Assembly: GCF_013389455.1 (NCBI RefSeq)
Contig: NZ_CP058278.1
Location: 1,798,001-1,862,000, forward strand
From: Flavobacterium inviolabile
Lineage (GTDB): Bacteria > Bacteroidota > Bacteroidia > Flavobacteriales > Flavobacteriaceae
DNA length: 64,000 nucleotides
Direction of reading: 5' to 3'
Shown here: piece after piece, positions 18,928 to 29,305 of the stretch
How the letters are laid out: each line of letters opens with the position of its first letter
Position numbering within the stretch: the stretch's first letter is position 1
The notes under the pieces: generated by a model
What the model saw: the letters and a program-made list of their open reading frames with translations, nothing else
Told to the model about the DNA's origin: nothing
Databases searched by the model: none
Position numbers and translations under genes: made by a program

Positions 18928-21900
18928 TTATTCGTTTACAATAACCCATTCGCCGGAAGCCAACAGGCTCTCCGCTTTTTTGAATTTCATGGTTTCTGAT
19001 TTTCCGGTCATGACATGTTTAATGGTAACATTGTCATTACGGTTAATTTTCGGCGCATCGCGAACAATAGTTTCCGTTACCGGTTGTTGTTGCTGTGCCT
19101 GTGAAGCCTGGTAGTTTTTCTCAGCAATTTCTTCCGAGTTTAAAACTTCTTCTTTAGAAATCGTGTACTCTTCCTGTACCTGTACTTCTTCGGCTTCCTG
19201 GATGTTGTTTGGGTTTTGTGACGGTAAATCTCCTTTGAAAAGGAATGAAATTACTTCTTTGTTTACGTTGTCTAACATGTTTTTGAACAGGTTGAACGCT
19301 TCGAACTTATAAATAAGTAGCGGGTCTTTTTGTTCGTGAACGGCTAACTGAACGGATTGTTTCAATTCGTCCATTTTACGTAAGTGTTTTTTCCAGGCCT
19401 CATCCACAATCGCTAATGTGATGTTTTTCTCGAAATCACCAATTAACGATTTTCCTTCTGTTTCGTAAGCTTTTTGTAAATCTGTGTAAACATTCAAGGA
19501 TTTGATACCGTCTGTAAACGGAACGACAATACGCTCAAACTGACCGTTGTTGTTTTCGTATACGTTTTTGATTACCGGATATGCTTCTTTAGCACTTCTT
19601 TCCGATTTATCAGTATAATGCTGTAAAGCTGCTTTATATACTTTTCCGATTACTTCACGCTCTGTTAATCGTGCGAAGTCGCTTTCTGCAACAGGAGAAC
19701 TGATTGCGAAATAACGGATTAGTTCAAATTCGAAGTTTTTATAGTCTCCGGCCGCTTTGTTTTGTTCTACGATTAGTTCGCAAACGTCATACATCATGTT
19801 TGCTAAATCCACTTTCAGACGCTCTCCGTGTAACGCGTGTTTTCTACGTTTGTAAACTACTTCACGTTGTGCATTCATAACGTCGTCATATTCTAACAAA
19901 CGTTTACGAACACCGAAGTTGTTTTCTTCCACTTTTTTCTGAGCTCTTTCGATAGACTTGGTCATCATGGAGTGCTGAATTACTTCACCATCTTTTAATC
20001 CCATTCTGTCCATAACTTTTGCTACTCTTTCGGAACCGAACAAACGCATTAAGTTATCTTCCAGAGAAACATAGAACTGAGAACTTCCCGGATCTCCCTG
20101 ACGTCCTGCACGACCTCTTAACTGACGGTCTACACGACGGGAATCGTGACGCTCGGTACCGATAATTGCCAAACCACCTGCTGCTTTCACTTCTTCAGTT
20201 AATTTAATATCCGTTCCACGACCAGCCATGTTGGTAGCAATTGTCACTACTCCCGGTTTACCGGCTTCGGCAACAATTTGTGCTTCCTGTTTGTGTAATT
20301 TCGCATTCAATACGTTGTGGTTAACCCCGCGCATTTTCAGCATTCGGCTTAATAACTCGGAGATCTCTACCGAAGTAGTACCGATCAATACCGGTCTTCC
20401 AGCCTGTGAAAGTTCTACAACGTCTTCAATTACCGCGTTGAATTTTTCACGAACCGTTCTGTAGATTAGATCTTCTTTATCTTTTCGGGCAATTCCTCTG
20501 TTTGTAGGAATTTCAACTACGTCTAATTTGTAGATTTCCCAGAACTCACCTGCTTCCGTTACAGCAGTACCGGTCATACCGGATAGTTTGCTGTACATTC
20601 TGAAGTAGTTTTGCAGGGTAATCGTAGCGAATGTTTGTGTAGCCGCCTCAATTTTTACATTTTCTTTAGCTTCAATCGCCTGGTGTAATCCGTCAGAATA
20701 ACGACGGCCATCCATGATACGTCCTGTTTGCTCGTCAACGATCAGAATTTTGTTATCCATGATAACGTATTCCGTGTCTTTTTCAAATAGGGTATAGGCT
20801 TTTAAAAGCTGAGTTAACGTGTGGATACGCTCGCTTTTTACACCGAAATCCTGGAATAGTTTTTCTTTTGCTTCGGCTTCTTCTTCTTTTGAAAGTTTTA
20901 GTTTTTCAATCGCAGCGATTTCCGTTCCGATATCCGGTAAGATAAAGAACGTTTCGTCTGTATCTTTAGAAAGGAATTTGATTCCGTTATCGGTTAATTC
21001 TACCTGATTGTTTTTCTCTTCGATTACAAAGTATAAAGCTTCGTCAACTTTTGGCATCTCACGGTTGTTGTCTGCCATGTATTGATTCTCTGTTTTCTGA
21101 AGGATTTGTTTCATTCCTTCCTCACTCAGGAATTTAATTAAAGCTTTATTTTTTGGTAAAGCACGGTGCGCTCTTAATAACTGGAAACCACCGTCTTTTG
21201 TATTTCCTTCTTTTAACAGACGTTTCGCTTCGGTTAAGAATCCGTTTGCCAATTGTCTTTGAAGGCTGTATAAGTTTTCTACTTTTGGTTTTAGTTCGTT
21301 AAATTCATGACGATCTCCCTGCGGAACCGGACCGGAAATGATTAACGGTGTACGGGCATCATCGACTAATACGGAGTCAACCTCATCGACAATAGCATAG
21401 TTGTGTTTTCTTTGTACCAGTTCAGCCGGCGAATGCGCCATGTTGTCTCTCAGGTAGTCAAAACCAAATTCATTGTTTGTTCCGTAGGTAATGTCTGCTT
21501 CGTAGGCTTTTTTACGACCTTCCGAGTTGGGCTGGTGGTTGTCAATACAGTCTACAGTTAAGCCGTGGAATTCAAATAAAGGTGCTTTCCACGAGCTGTC
21601 ACGTTTGGCAAGGTAGTCATTCACGGTTACCAGGTGAACACCGTTTCCGGTTAAAGCATTTAAATAGATTGGTAAGGTTGCAACCAACGTTTTACCTTCA
21701 CCGGTTTGCATCTCGGCAATTTTACCCTGATGCAATACAACACCACCAATTAACTGAACGTCATAGTGGATCATATCCCAGGTGATTTCTTTTCCGGCAG
21801 CATTCCAGGTATTTGCCCAAACGGAGTTGTCTCCTTCAATAACGATATAGGGTTTTGAAGCCGACAATTCGCGGTCTCTGGATGTAGCTGTTACGGTAAT

Positions 21901-22284
21901 ATGGGTATTTTCTTTGAAACGACGTGCCGTTTCTTTTACAACAGCAAAGGCTTCCGGCAGGATCTCTAATAAAGTCTTTTCAGAAAGATCGTAAGCTTCT
22001 TTTTCAATAGCGTCTATAGAAGCATATAGGTCTTCTCTTGCATCAATGTCATCCGTTTTTTCAACCTCTTGTTTTAAGGCTTCTATTTTAGCGTCTTTTT
22101 CAGCTCTCGCTTTCTTAAGCTGATCCTTAAAATAGGTCGTCTTATTTCTTAAGTCATCATTTGATAAAGCTGCTAATGCTCCTTCAAATGATTTGATTTT
22201 GTTAATAATCGGTTGAATCGCTTTTACGTCTTTTTGAGATTTGTCTCCCACAAAAGCTTTTAATATGCTGTTTACGAAACTCAT
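18928..22284 (-). CDS. secA: Preprotein translocase ATPase SecA
   Basis: The 1118-aa protein is SecA, the motor that pushes Sec substrates through SecYEG. It shows Walker A MQTGEGKT (near residue 190), [12 protein letters not shown], and the NBD2 motifs [25 protein letters not shown]. It is about 200 aa longer than E. coli SecA because of inserts in NBD1, a normal feature of Bacteroidota SecA. The usual C-terminal zinc motif is absent; the protein ends in a different conserved segment ([17 protein letters not shown]). A TAnnTTTG box lies about 30 bp upstream. Confidence 0.97.
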   Translation of the reverse strand: MSFVNSILKAFVGDKSQKDVKAIQPIINKIKSFEGALAALSNDDLRNKTTYFKDQLKKARAEKDAKIEALKQEVEKTDDIDAREDLYASIDAIEKEAYDLSEKTLLEILPEAFAVVKETARRFKENTHITVTATSRDRELSASKPYIVIEGDNSVWANTWNAAGKEITWDMIHYDVQLIGGVVLHQGKIAEMQTGEGKTLVATLPIYLNALTGNGVHLVTVNDYLAKRDSSWKAPLFEFHGLTVDCIDNHQPNSEGRKKAYEADITYGTNNEFGFDYLRDNMAHSPAELVQRKHNYAIVDEVDSVLVDDARTPLIISGPVPQGDRHEFNELKPKVENLYSLQRQLANGFLTEAKRLLKEGNTKDGGFQLLRAHRALPKNKALIKFLSEEGMKQILQKTENQYMADNNREMPKVDEALYFVIEEKNNQVELTDNGIKFLSKDTDETFFILPDIGTEIAAIEKLKLSKEEEAEAKEKLFQDFGVKSERIHTLTQLLKAYTLFEKDTEYVIMDNKILIVDEQTGRIMDGRRYSDGLHQAIEAKENVKIEAATQTFATITLQNYFRMYSKLSGMTGTAVTEAGEFWEIYKLDVVEIPTNRGIARKDKEDLIYRTVREKFNAVIEDVVELSQAGRPVLIGTTSVEISELLSRMLKMRGVNHNVLNAKLHKQEAQIVAEAGKPGVVTIATNMAGRGTDIKLTEEVKAAGGLAIIGTERHDSRRVDRQLRGRAGRQGDPGSSQFYVSLEDNLMRLFGSERVAKVMDRMGLKDGEVIQHSMMTKSIERAQKKVEENNFGVRKRLLEYDDVMNAQREVVYKRRKHALHGERLKVDLANMMYDVCELIVEQNKAAGDYKNFEFELIRYFAISSPVAESDFARLTEREVIGKVYKAALQHYTDKSERSAKEAYPVIKNVYENNNGQFERIVVPFTDGIKSLNVYTDLQKAYETEGKSLIGDFEKNITLAIVDEAWKKHLRKMDELKQSVQLAVHEQKDPLLIYKFEAFNLFKNMLDNVNKEVISFLFKGDLPSQNPNNIQEAEEVQVQEEYTISKEEVLNSEEIAEKNYQASQAQQQQPVTETIVRDAPKINRNDNVTIKHVMTGKSETMKFKKAESLLASGEWVIVNE

Positions 22285-22312
22285 AATTTTTTAGTTTTCT
22301 AATAAAGGTGTG

Positions 22313-22320
22313 CAAATTTA
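22313..22320 (-). promoter_or_regulatory. -7 element of secA
   Basis: The minus strand reads TAAATTTG, an exact TAnnTTTG match 28 bp upstream of the secA ATG. Confidence 0.6.
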
Positions 22321-22358
22321 AGCAAAAAAAAAGCCTCTTTGAGAGACTTTTTCTTTGC
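22321..22358 (-). terminator. Imperfect hairpin terminator after the DUF2795 gene
   Basis: AGCAAA...TTTGCT and CTCT/AGAG segments form a hairpin with one mismatch, with A and T tracts built into the arms. It lies 11 bp past the stop of the DUF2795 gene and just upstream of the secA promoter. Confidence 0.55.
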
Positions 22359-22368
22359 TTCTTATTTT

Positions 22369-22590
22369 TTAATATTCATCCTCATTCCAAAGATAATCTT
22401 CGTCTGTAGGATAGTCGGGCCAAATCTCTTCCATTGATTCATAGATTTCTCCTTCGTCTTCTATAGATTGCAGGTTTTCCACTACTTCTAACGGAGCTCC
22501 TGTTCTGATAGCATAGTCGATAAGTTCATCCTTTGTGGCTGGCCACGGCGCATCGCTTAAATAGGATGCTAATTCTAATGTCCAATACAT
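22369..22590 (-). CDS. DUF2795 domain protein
   Basis: The 73-aa protein matches the small DUF2795 family: an N-terminal helix with YWTLELASYLSDAPWPATKDELIDYA and an acidic C-terminal half ending in EDYLWNEDEY. Its molecular role is unknown. It is a stable neighbour upstream of secA in flavobacteria as far as I recall. A TAnnTTTG box (minus strand, 22616-22623) lies 25 bp upstream. Confidence 0.88.
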   Translation of the reverse strand: MYWTLELASYLSDAPWPATKDELIDYAIRTGAPLEVVENLQSIEDEGEIYESMEEIWPDYPTDEDYLWNEDEY

Positions 22591-22615
22591 CTTATTATCG
22601 ATTTATAGTTTTATG

Positions 22616-22623
22616 CAAAAATA
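22616..22623 (-). promoter_or_regulatory. -7 element of the DUF2795 gene
   Basis: The minus strand reads TATTTTTG, an exact TAnnTTTG match upstream of the DUF2795 start. Confidence 0.5.
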
Positions 22624-22763
22624 AATTTTCTACTGAAATAGTCAAGTAAAATTTCGTTTATTTTAAAAAAAGTTAAGAACGTTTTTTTCGTTTCCCATTT
22701 TTGAAAGGTTTTTCATCAGTAATCTGATCAAAACAAATCTTCATAATGAAACAAAACGAATGC

Positions 22764-23336
22764 CTATGATTTCCGTGGAATCCATTTTACTTCATCGGCC
22801 TGCAGGTCAAATGACAACTTTCGTGCCAATACGAACAGATAGTCAGAAAGTCGGTTCAGATAGGTTAAAACTAACGTATCAATAGGTTCCAGTTCATGTA
22901 AATGTGTCGCTAATCGTTCTGCACGGCGGCAAACGCAGCGTGCAATATGACAATATGACACGGTTGTGTGTCCGCCCGGTAAAACAAAATGTGTCATAGG
23001 AGGCAGGGCAGTATCCATATTGTCGATTTCTTTTTCTAAGAATTCGATGTCTTCCGGAGAAATCCGGTTGATGTTCAAACGCTGCTGACCGTTTTTTAAA
23101 ACTTCTTTTTCCGGTGGTGTGGCTAAAATAGCCCCCAGGGTAAAAAGACGGTCCTGGATTTCAATTAATACATTTTTATAAAGTGTATTGATATCCTGGT
23201 CACGGATCAGTCCGATGTGGGAGTTCAGTTCGTCTACGGTGCCGTAGCTGTCTATCCGGATATGGTGTTTCGGAACACGTGTACCGCCAAATAAGGCAGT
23301 GGTTCCTTTGTCGCCGGTTTTAGTATATACTTTCAT
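22764..23336 (-). CDS. Cob(I)yrinic acid a,c-diamide adenosyltransferase, PduO type
   Basis: The protein is about 190 aa, a PduO/MMAB-type ATP:cob(I)alamin adenosyltransferase that makes adenosylcobalamin. It has the N-terminal KVYTKTGDKGTTALFGG ATP-binding motif. The helical core carries CVCRRAERL and the C-terminal part has YLNRLSDYLFVLAR. I start at 23336, the ATG before KVYTKTGDKG. An upstream in-frame ATG at 23369 would overlap the ABC gene by 23 bp. It follows the ABC ATPase by 10 bp. Its product is the cofactor of methylmalonyl-CoA mutase, linking it to meaB 11 kb away. Confidence 0.93.
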   Translation of the reverse strand: MKVYTKTGDKGTTALFGGTRVPKHHIRIDSYGTVDELNSHIGLIRDQDINTLYKNVLIEIQDRLFTLGAILATPPEKEVLKNGQQRLNINRISPEDIEFLEKEIDNMDTALPPMTHFVLPGGHTTVSYCHIARCVCRRAERLATHLHELEPIDTLVLTYLNRLSDYLFVLARKLSFDLQADEVKWIPRKS

Positions 23337-23346
23337 GATGTTATCG

Positions 23347-24039
23347 TTATTGTTTATGCATGTTGTCACTTTCTATTACACCGTCTCTCAAACGGATAAT
23401 GCGGTGGGCGTGTGCGGCGATGTCTTCTTCGTGGGTAACCAGGATAACAGTATTGCCGTTTGCATGAATGTCATTGAAAAGATTCATGATCTCAACAGAT
23501 GTTTTACTGTCCAGGTTTCCCGTTGGTTCATCGGCAAGGATAATGGATGGTTTGTTAACCAATGCTCTTGCCACGGCAACACGCTGACGCTGTCCTCCGG
23601 ATAGCTGGTTTGGCTTGTGGTCCATACGGTCACCCAAACCTACCTGTTTCAGAACTTCTGTAGCTCTTACATCCCTTTCGCTTTTGGAAAAACCGGCATA
23701 GACCATTGGCAGGGCTACGTTATCCAAAGCCGTTGTTCTGGGTAATAGGTTGAACGTCTGGAAAACGAAACCGATTTCTTTGTTCCGGATTTCTGCCAGT
23801 TCATCATCTTCCATTTTACTAACATCTTTTCCGTTCAGGATATATCCGCCGGAGGTAGGTGTGTCCAAACAGCCCAATATGTTCATTAATGTTGATTTTC
23901 CGGAACCGGAAGGGCCCATTAAAGCAACATACTCTCCTTTATTAATCGTTAAGTCAATACCTTTTAAAACATAAACAGTTTCATTGCCAAGAGGGAAATC
24001 TCTTGTGATGCCTTTGATTTCTATAATTGGTGTAGCCAT
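23347..24039 (-). CDS. ABC transporter ATP-binding protein, LolD/MacB type
   Basis: The 230-aa ATPase has Walker A GPSGSGKS (about 42-49), signature LSGGQRQR and Walker [14 protein letters not shown]. The last is characteristic of the LolD/MacB/FtsE group, which works with four-helix FtsX-like permeases to move lipoproteins or peptides. No permease gene is next to it; the downstream gene is the cobalamin adenosyltransferase 10 bp away. The permease partner must lie elsewhere. Confidence 0.92.
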   Translation of the reverse strand: MATPIIEIKGITRDFPLGNETVYVLKGIDLTINKGEYVALMGPSGSGKSTLMNILGCLDTPTSGGYILNGKDVSKMEDDELAEIRNKEIGFVFQTFNLLPRTTALDNVALPMVYAGFSKSERDVRATEVLKQVGLGDRMDHKPNQLSGGQRQRVAVARALVNKPSIILADEPTGNLDSKTSVEIMNLFNDIHANGNTVILVTHEEDIAAHAHRIIRLRDGVIESDNMHKQ

Positions 24040-24147
24040 TGGAATAGAAGAATAGTTATTTAAATTTTAGTTTTTAAAATTACTAAAAAGGATTTCGTAA
24101 TATCCTATAAGTTGGATAAACTTTAGAAATGTTACAAAATAATCCTG

Positions 24148-24927
24148 TTAAACACGAATTGTAAAATGTTCTTTTTCCTGTTCCCTGCGGAAGAATACCA
24201 ATCCCCATTGGAAAGTATCGATGGTTACCGTTACTTTAGGATGATTTTTGATGTGCTGCCAGGCTTCGTCCATTTGTTCCGACCAGTGAATGTCGTCGAA
24301 AATCCAGACCGTATCGTTGGTAATGGTGGGTAACAGTAATTCAAAATAATGCAGTGTTGCTTCTTTTTGATGGTTGCCGTCAAAATAGATACAATCGTAT
24401 GTTGTGTCGCTGGTCAGGTTTTCTTTAAAGTAGGCGTCAAATTCCGATACAACGGAATGGATATTATTAAAGTTAAATTGGCTGAAATTTTCCCGGGCAA
24501 CCTTTGCTGTTTCCGGACAGCCTTCAAGGGTGGTTATGGCTGCTTTTTTATTGCCTAATGACAATGCGGATGTCGCTAATCCGACCGATGTTCCTATTTC
24601 CAGGATGGTATCGGGTTGGAAATAATGAACTATCCGGTATAATAGTTTTGCTCTTTTCTTTGTAATGCCAGCAGTTTTGGCAATCTGAGCGATCTGCCTG
24701 TTATCCGATTTGAAGACTCTTGATCCGGCACCGAAATCGGTTATCCGGATATGCGTTTTATTGTTTAAAAGGGCTTGTCTGTACTTTTTTAAAATCCCGT
24801 ATTCCGCTTTTGCTTTGCTGTCATAAAAGCATTTGGTTATCAGGCTGAAAACAAAAGGAGAGTGAACTCCGTGCTGATTTTTGGAGTTCCGGAGGAATTT
24901 TAAATAGGATTGTATTTGAAATAGCAT
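24148..24927 (-). CDS. Class I SAM-dependent methyltransferase
   Basis: The 259-aa protein has a Rossmann methyltransferase fold with motif I EIGTSVGLATSAL (about 112-124), an acidic end of strand 2 (TTLEG) and the motif YDCIYFDGNHQ near 178-188. This arrangement resembles O-methyltransferase-like Methyltransf_24 proteins. The conserved N-terminus (SKNQHGVHSPFVF) is typical of a Bacteroidota family of unknown substrate. It is monocistronic as far as can be seen. Confidence 0.85.
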   Translation of the reverse strand: MLFQIQSYLKFLRNSKNQHGVHSPFVFSLITKCFYDSKAKAEYGILKKYRQALLNNKTHIRITDFGAGSRVFKSDNRQIAQIAKTAGITKKRAKLLYRIVHYFQPDTILEIGTSVGLATSALSLGNKKAAITTLEGCPETAKVARENFSQFNFNNIHSVVSEFDAYFKENLTSDTTYDCIYFDGNHQKEATLHYFELLLPTITNDTVWIFDDIHWSEQMDEAWQHIKNHPKVTVTIDTFQWGLVFFRREQEKEHFTIRV

Positions 24928-24988
24928 AAAAATGTTTACAAAGAAGTGCGAAGATACAAATTAGGAAAGATAATAGTGAAAGGCGATT

Positions 24989-25051
24989 AGTAAAAGGTAA
25001 ATGACAAAAGGCAAGAGGCAAAAGGCAAAAGGCAATGGGTAAAAGGCAATA
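24989..25051. repeat. Short imperfect GGCAAAA/GGTAAAA tandem repeats
   Basis: The purine-rich tract repeats units such as GGCAAAA, GGCAAGA and GGTAAAA about eight times with small changes. It lies in the 190-bp gap between divergent genes. It has no CRISPR-like spacing and no predicted coding content. Confidence 0.7.
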
Positions 25052-25085
25052 AGGATGAAGACGTTTTATCGCTACTTTAAAAGAT

Positions 25086-25093
25086 TATATTTG
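25086..25093 (+). promoter_or_regulatory. -7 element of the SDR gene
   Basis: TATATTTG matches TAnnTTTG exactly, 24 bp upstream of the ATG at 25118. Confidence 0.6.
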
Positions 25094-25117
25094 CGACCTT
25101 GAAATAATACACATTTT

Positions 25118-26671
25118 ATGATGTTGAAGGAAGAAATAGAGGATAATACTATAATAACTCCGGAAGAAATTGATCGCTGTATTGCTGTATTGGCACAATT
25201 AAATACGGATACAGATCAGATATTTGAGATTCCTAAAGCGCAAAGAATTGCTTTGCTTAAAGAGGCTGGCAGGTTTTCCAGACCGGATAGAGACGAGTTT
25301 TCCAGACGGATTAAAGGTGGTAAAGAAGCCGCCAAACGTAAAAAGGAAAAGAAAGATAAAACGGCACGTAAAGAAACCGGAATTCGCCATGCCCGTGAAG
25401 CCAGTATATTTGTTGCGCCAAAATTATTGTCGTATAACGATCTTGCTCACAAGGAACAATTAGAGTTGGAAACACCCAGAAATTGTTATGTGTGTAAAAC
25501 GAAATTCACGAAGATGCACCACTTTTATGATACAATGTGTAGCGATTGTGGTGATTTTAATTATGCCAAACGTTTCCAAACGGCAGATGTAAAAGGACAG
25601 GTAGCTGTTATAACAGGTTCTCGTTTAAAAATAGGATATCATATTACTTTGATGCTTTTGCGTGGTGGAGCGACTGTAATTGCTACAACCCGTTTTCCCG
25701 TTGATTCTGCTTTGAGGTTTTCTAAAGAAGAAGATTTTATGGAGTGGGGGCATCGTTTAAAAATCCATGGATTGGATTTGCGACATATTCCCAGTGTGGA
25801 GATCTTTTGCAATTTTATTGAGCAAAAGTACGAACGATTGGATATTTTGATCAACAACGCTGCACAAACCGTGAGACGTCCTGCTGGATTTTATACCCAT
25901 TTAATGGAAAATGAAGAGCGTGTAATCAATACTTTACCGAAACAAGTGCAGGATTTATTGCAAGATCATACAAATTGTTTGGATGAATTAAAAATATTGA
26001 CTTCAGGAGCTTCTCCCAATCAAAATATGCCGGTAACCTGGCATGGACCTGAACCCGGAATTGGGCTGCGCGCTTCGGCGAAATTATCTCAGATTCCTTA
26101 TTCTTTTGATAATGCTTTGGTGGCCAATGAAGTTTTCCCGGAAGGAGAACTCGATGCGGATTTACAACAAGTGGATTTGCGAAAAACGAACAGCTGGCGT
26201 TTGCGATTAGGACAAATAGAAACAACGGAAATGATTGAAGTGCAACTGGTAAATTCGGTTGCGCCTTTTGTGTTGTGCAATCGCCTTTCGGAAGTAATGA
26301 AGAAAGAAAATACGGGGCAAAAACACATTATAAATGTTTCGGCTATGGAAGGTAAATTTCATCGCTTTTTTAAAGAAGACCGCCATCCACATACAAATAT
26401 GGCAAAAGCGGCTCTGAACATGTTAACACATACTTCATCAGGAACGTTAGCAAAGCATGGTATTTTTATGAATGCTGTAGATACCGGTTGGGTAACGGAT
26501 GAAGATCCTGCCGAATTAGCGAAAAAGAAACAAGAACTGGAAGATTTTCAGCCGCCATTAGATATTGTAGATGGTGCTGCAAGAGTTATGGACCCATTAT
26601 TTGATGGAATCAATACCGGAAAACACTGGTGTGGGAAATTCTTAAAAGATTATAATCCGATTCCCTGGTAG
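25118..26671 (+). CDS. Large SDR-family protein with zinc knuckle and missing catalytic Tyr
   Basis: The 517-aa protein has a basic N-terminal region (about 60-95), a four-cysteine knuckle (C123-x2-C126 ... C141-x2-C144) and then a Rossmann domain from about 160. The Rossmann domain shows the cofactor motif TGSRLKIG and the structural NNAAQ. Where SDR enzymes have YxxxK, this protein has TNMAK inside [12 protein letters not shown], so Thr replaces the catalytic Tyr. An 80-residue insertion (about 265-345) separates the NNAA motif from the later strands. I recognise it only as a long SDR-like family. It may bind NAD(P) without classic redox chemistry. A further ATG directly follows the first. 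Confidence 0.82.
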   Translation: MMLKEEIEDNTIITPEEIDRCIAVLAQLNTDTDQIFEIPKAQRIALLKEAGRFSRPDRDEFSRRIKGGKEAAKRKKEKKDKTARKETGIRHAREASIFVAPKLLSYNDLAHKEQLELETPRNCYVCKTKFTKMHHFYDTMCSDCGDFNYAKRFQTADVKGQVAVITGSRLKIGYHITLMLLRGGATVIATTRFPVDSALRFSKEEDFMEWGHRLKIHGLDLRHIPSVEIFCNFIEQKYERLDILINNAAQTVRRPAGFYTHLMENEERVINTLPKQVQDLLQDHTNCLDELKILTSGASPNQNMPVTWHGPEPGIGLRASAKLSQIPYSFDNALVANEVFPEGELDADLQQVDLRKTNSWRLRLGQIETTEMIEVQLVNSVAPFVLCNRLSEVMKKENTGQKHIINVSAMEGKFHRFFKEDRHPHTNMAKAALNMLTHTSSGTLAKHGIFMNAVDTGWVTDEDPAELAKKKQELEDFQPPLDIVDGAARVMDPLFDGINTGKHWCGKFLKDYNPIPW

Positions 26672-26690
26672 TTTTTTTACAGGCAGTAAA

Positions 26691-26731
26691 AATAAAAACC
26701 ACAACAGTATTATAGCTGTTGTGGTTTTTAT
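26691..26731 (+). terminator. Intrinsic terminator after the SDR gene
   Basis: AAAAACCACAACAG (26694-26707) pairs with CTGTTGTGGTTTTT (26716-26729) over 14 bp around a short AT loop. A T-rich tail follows. Confidence 0.85.
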
Positions 26732-26806
26732 TTGCTTAAATCGGATTTTATTGGTTTACTCAGGCTTTATATGATTGCTTAAGTAATGATATGGTGAAAA
26801 ATGGAT

Positions 26807-27268
26807 TTAATTTATTGAAATTAATTTAATATCAAAAATAAGTACTGAACCTCCCGGAATAGAGCTGTAGTCATTGTTTCCATATCCTAAATGAGCAGGT
26901 ACCAAAAGGATACCGCTGCCTCCGGTTTTAAAATAAGGGATGCCTTCTGTCCATCCTTTTACAACTTGATCCAGGCCAAAAGAAATCCCGTCGGGACTAC
27001 TTTGGTCAAATACTTTCCCGTCTGTAAAATAGCCTTTATAGGCTACTGTTACATTAGAGGATGCGATTGGCTGTGATCCGGTTCCGGGTTCTTTGATCAC
27101 ATAATATAAACCGGAATCACTTCTGTGTGCATCTAATTTATTTTTAGCTATATAATCGCTGATTTCCTGTTCGTTTTGGGCAACATAATCAATCATTTCT
27201 GTTTTTTTGTTTTTAGAACAAGAAACAAAAAGGGTTAAAGCTAATAGTGCTGATAAAAGGTGTTTCAT
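26807..27268 (-). CDS. FKBP-type peptidyl-prolyl isomerase lipoprotein
   Basis: The 153-aa lipoprotein (lipobox FVSC, Cys17) has one FKBP domain from about 55 to the end. It includes VTVAYKGYFTDGKVFDQS, the VVKGWTEGI segment and the C-terminal IPGGSVLIFDIKLISI. It should catalyse proline isomerisation in the periplasm as a folding helper. It is the compact form without the FKBP dimerisation domain. Monocistronic. Confidence 0.93.
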   Translation of the reverse strand: MKHLLSALLALTLFVSCSKNKKTEMIDYVAQNEQEISDYIAKNKLDAHRSDSGLYYVIKEPGTGSQPIASSNVTVAYKGYFTDGKVFDQSSPDGISFGLDQVVKGWTEGIPYFKTGGSGILLVPAHLGYGNNDYSSIPGGSVLIFDIKLISIN

Positions 27269-27328
27269 GTAAAAAATATTTTTTAAAGGTGTAAGTATAT
27301 TTGTTTTCTCCTTTGAGGGTTGCGGAAA

Positions 27329-29191
27329 TTATCCTTCCAGTTTTGCTGAAAGTTCAAACCAGCGTTCTTCTTTGGCCTCTATTTTATTGATAATGTTTTG
27401 CAGCTCATTCGCTTTCTTTTCGATGCTGTCATCGGCAACTTTTCCATCGGAGAATAATTGCTCGATTTTAGCTTTATCCATTTCTAAATCCTTGATTTCC
27501 CGTTCAAGTTTTTGATATTCTTTCTGTTCGTTGAACGATAAATTTCCGGTTGAATTATTTTGCTTCCAATCTTTCTTTTCGGCTTTGTTTTCTTCTTTCT
27601 GTGCAACATCAGCACTGTCTTCATAAGCTCTGAAATCGGAATAGTTTCCGGGGAAGTTTTCAATTTCACCATTTCCTCTGAAAACGAATAAATGATCCAC
27701 AATTTTATCCATAAAATACCTGTCGTGCGATACAACAAGCAGGCAGCCCGGATAATCTAAAAGGAAGCTTTCCAAAACGTTTAGCGTTACAATATCCAAA
27801 TCGTTTGTAGGCTCATCGAGAATTAGAAAGTTTGGATTCTGAATCAAAACGGTACATAAATACAGTCGTTTTAATTCACCACCGCTTAATTTTTCGACAT
27901 AATCATATTGCTTTTTAGGATCAAAAAGAAAACGTTCCAATAATTGTGAAGCAGAAATCATACGTCCTTTTGCAAGCGGGATATATTCGCCGTATTCCTT
28001 GATAACATCAATAACACGCTGACCTTGTTTCGGATTGATTCCGCTTTGGGTGTAATAACCAATTTTAATGGTTTCCCCTTTTACAACACGACCGCTATCT
28101 AACGGAAGTGTCCCTGTAAGAAGGTTTAAAAAAGTTGATTTTCCGGTTCCGTTTTTACCGATGATTCCGATACGTTCTCCCCGTTGAAAATCAAAACTGA
28201 AATTATCAAGAATAACGTGGTCTTTAAATTTTTTGGAAATTTTGTGAAGCTCGATGATCTTGCTTCCCATACGCTCCATGTTGATTTCCAGCTCAACCTG
28301 GTTTTCTTTACGTCGGCTTTGTGCCTTTTCCTTGATAACATAAAAATCATCCTGACGGGATTTTGACTTTGTGGTTCTCGCTTTTGGCTGACGGCGCATC
28401 CATTCCAATTCTTTTACGAATAAGTTTTTGGCTTTATCAATACTGGAATTTTCAGAAGCAATCCGTTCTTCTTTTTTCTCTAAATAATAGGAATAGTTTC
28501 CTTTGTACTGGTATAGTTTTCCGTTGTCTAATTCAAGGATTTCGTTGCAAACACGTTCTAAAAAGAAACGGTCGTGCGTTACCATAAACAACGTGATGTT
28601 TTCTTTTGCAAAATAGCTTTCAAGCCACTCGATCATTTCAAGATCCAGGTGGTTCGTTGGCTCATCCAGAATCAGTAAATCCGGGCGGTTGATCAGAATG
28701 ATGGCTAATGAAAGACGTTTTTTCTGTCCACCGGAAAGATTTTTTACTTTTAGTTTAAAATCCTCCAGTTTTAATTTGAATAAAATTTGTTTGTATTGCG
28801 TTTCGAAATCCCAGGCATTATGCTGATCCATTCCGTCAAAAGCTTTCTGATAAGCTTCTTCGTCATCCGGATTTTCCAGCGCTTTTTCATACGCTTCAAT
28901 TATTTTAAGGGTTTCATTATCGGAAGCAAAAATGCTTTCTTCGATCGTGAGCTCTTCCTGCAAATTATTATTTTGCGACAGAAACGCCATCCGGATTCCT
29001 TTTCTTAAAACTACCTGGCCGGTATCCGGTTCTTCCAAACCATTAATAATACTCATAATTGTTGTTTTTCCAGAGCCGTTTTTGGCAATGAAAGCAATTT
29101 TTTGATCTTTATTGATTCCGAACGAAAGATTCTCAAACAAAACACGTTCGCCAAATGATTTGGATATATTTTCTACAGAAAGGTAATTCAC
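27329..29191 (-). CDS. ABC-F family ATPase, Uup-like
   Basis: The 620-aa protein has two ABC domains plus a C-terminal coiled coil (about 550-620), the layout of Uup. Motifs are Walker A AKNGSGKTT, signature LSGGQKKR, then GKNGTGKST and LSGGELKR, with PTNHLDLEM and PTNDLDIVT. Uup-type ABC-F proteins act on the ribosome or on branched DNA. The frame extends to a TTG at 29209, but that TTG is part of the -7 box TACTTTTG. The GTG at 29191 (MNYLSVENISKSF) is therefore the likely start. It is divergent from a small lipoprotein gene. Confidence 0.92.
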   Translation of the reverse strand: MNYLSVENISKSFGERVLFENLSFGINKDQKIAFIAKNGSGKTTIMSIINGLEEPDTGQVVLRKGIRMAFLSQNNNLQEELTIEESIFASDNETLKIIEAYEKALENPDDEEAYQKAFDGMDQHNAWDFETQYKQILFKLKLEDFKLKVKNLSGGQKKRLSLAIILINRPDLLILDEPTNHLDLEMIEWLESYFAKENITLFMVTHDRFFLERVCNEILELDNGKLYQYKGNYSYYLEKKEERIASENSSIDKAKNLFVKELEWMRRQPKARTTKSKSRQDDFYVIKEKAQSRRKENQVELEINMERMGSKIIELHKISKKFKDHVILDNFSFDFQRGERIGIIGKNGTGKSTFLNLLTGTLPLDSGRVVKGETIKIGYYTQSGINPKQGQRVIDVIKEYGEYIPLAKGRMISASQLLERFLFDPKKQYDYVEKLSGGELKRLYLCTVLIQNPNFLILDEPTNDLDIVTLNVLESFLLDYPGCLLVVSHDRYFMDKIVDHLFVFRGNGEIENFPGNYSDFRAYEDSADVAQKEENKAEKKDWKQNNSTGNLSFNEQKEYQKLEREIKDLEMDKAKIEQLFSDGKVADDSIEKKANELQNIINKIEAKEERWFELSAKLEG

Positions 29192-29206
29192 GATGGATAT
29201 TTTTTG

Positions 29207-29214
29207 CAAAAGTA
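29207..29214 (-). promoter_or_regulatory. -7 element fixing the GTG start of the Uup-like gene
   Basis: The minus strand reads TACTTTTG, an exact TAnnTTTG match 15 bp upstream of the GTG at 29191. A TTG start inside this box is excluded. Confidence 0.65.
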
Positions 29215-29273
29215 AGCTTTATTTGTTATTTACTTTTTGGAAATTTTTGATAATCGTAAAGCAGGAAAATTTT

Positions 29274-29281
29274 TACTTTTG
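29274..29281 (+). promoter_or_regulatory. -7 element of the small lipoprotein gene
   Basis: TACTTTTG lies 24 bp upstream of the ATG at 29306. An in-frame ATG at 29237 lies upstream of the box and is rejected as start. Confidence 0.6.
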
Positions 29282-29305
29282 ACACCATTTTTAAAAGCAT
29301 TTATA

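Noticed and set aside
18928..19000. Truncated SecA (no C-terminal zinc motif)
   Set aside because: Flavobacterial SecA normally ends with this different tail; the gene is complete.
24989..25051. CRISPR-like repeats
   Set aside because: Units are 7-8 bp, contiguous and imperfect, with no spacers and no cas genes.
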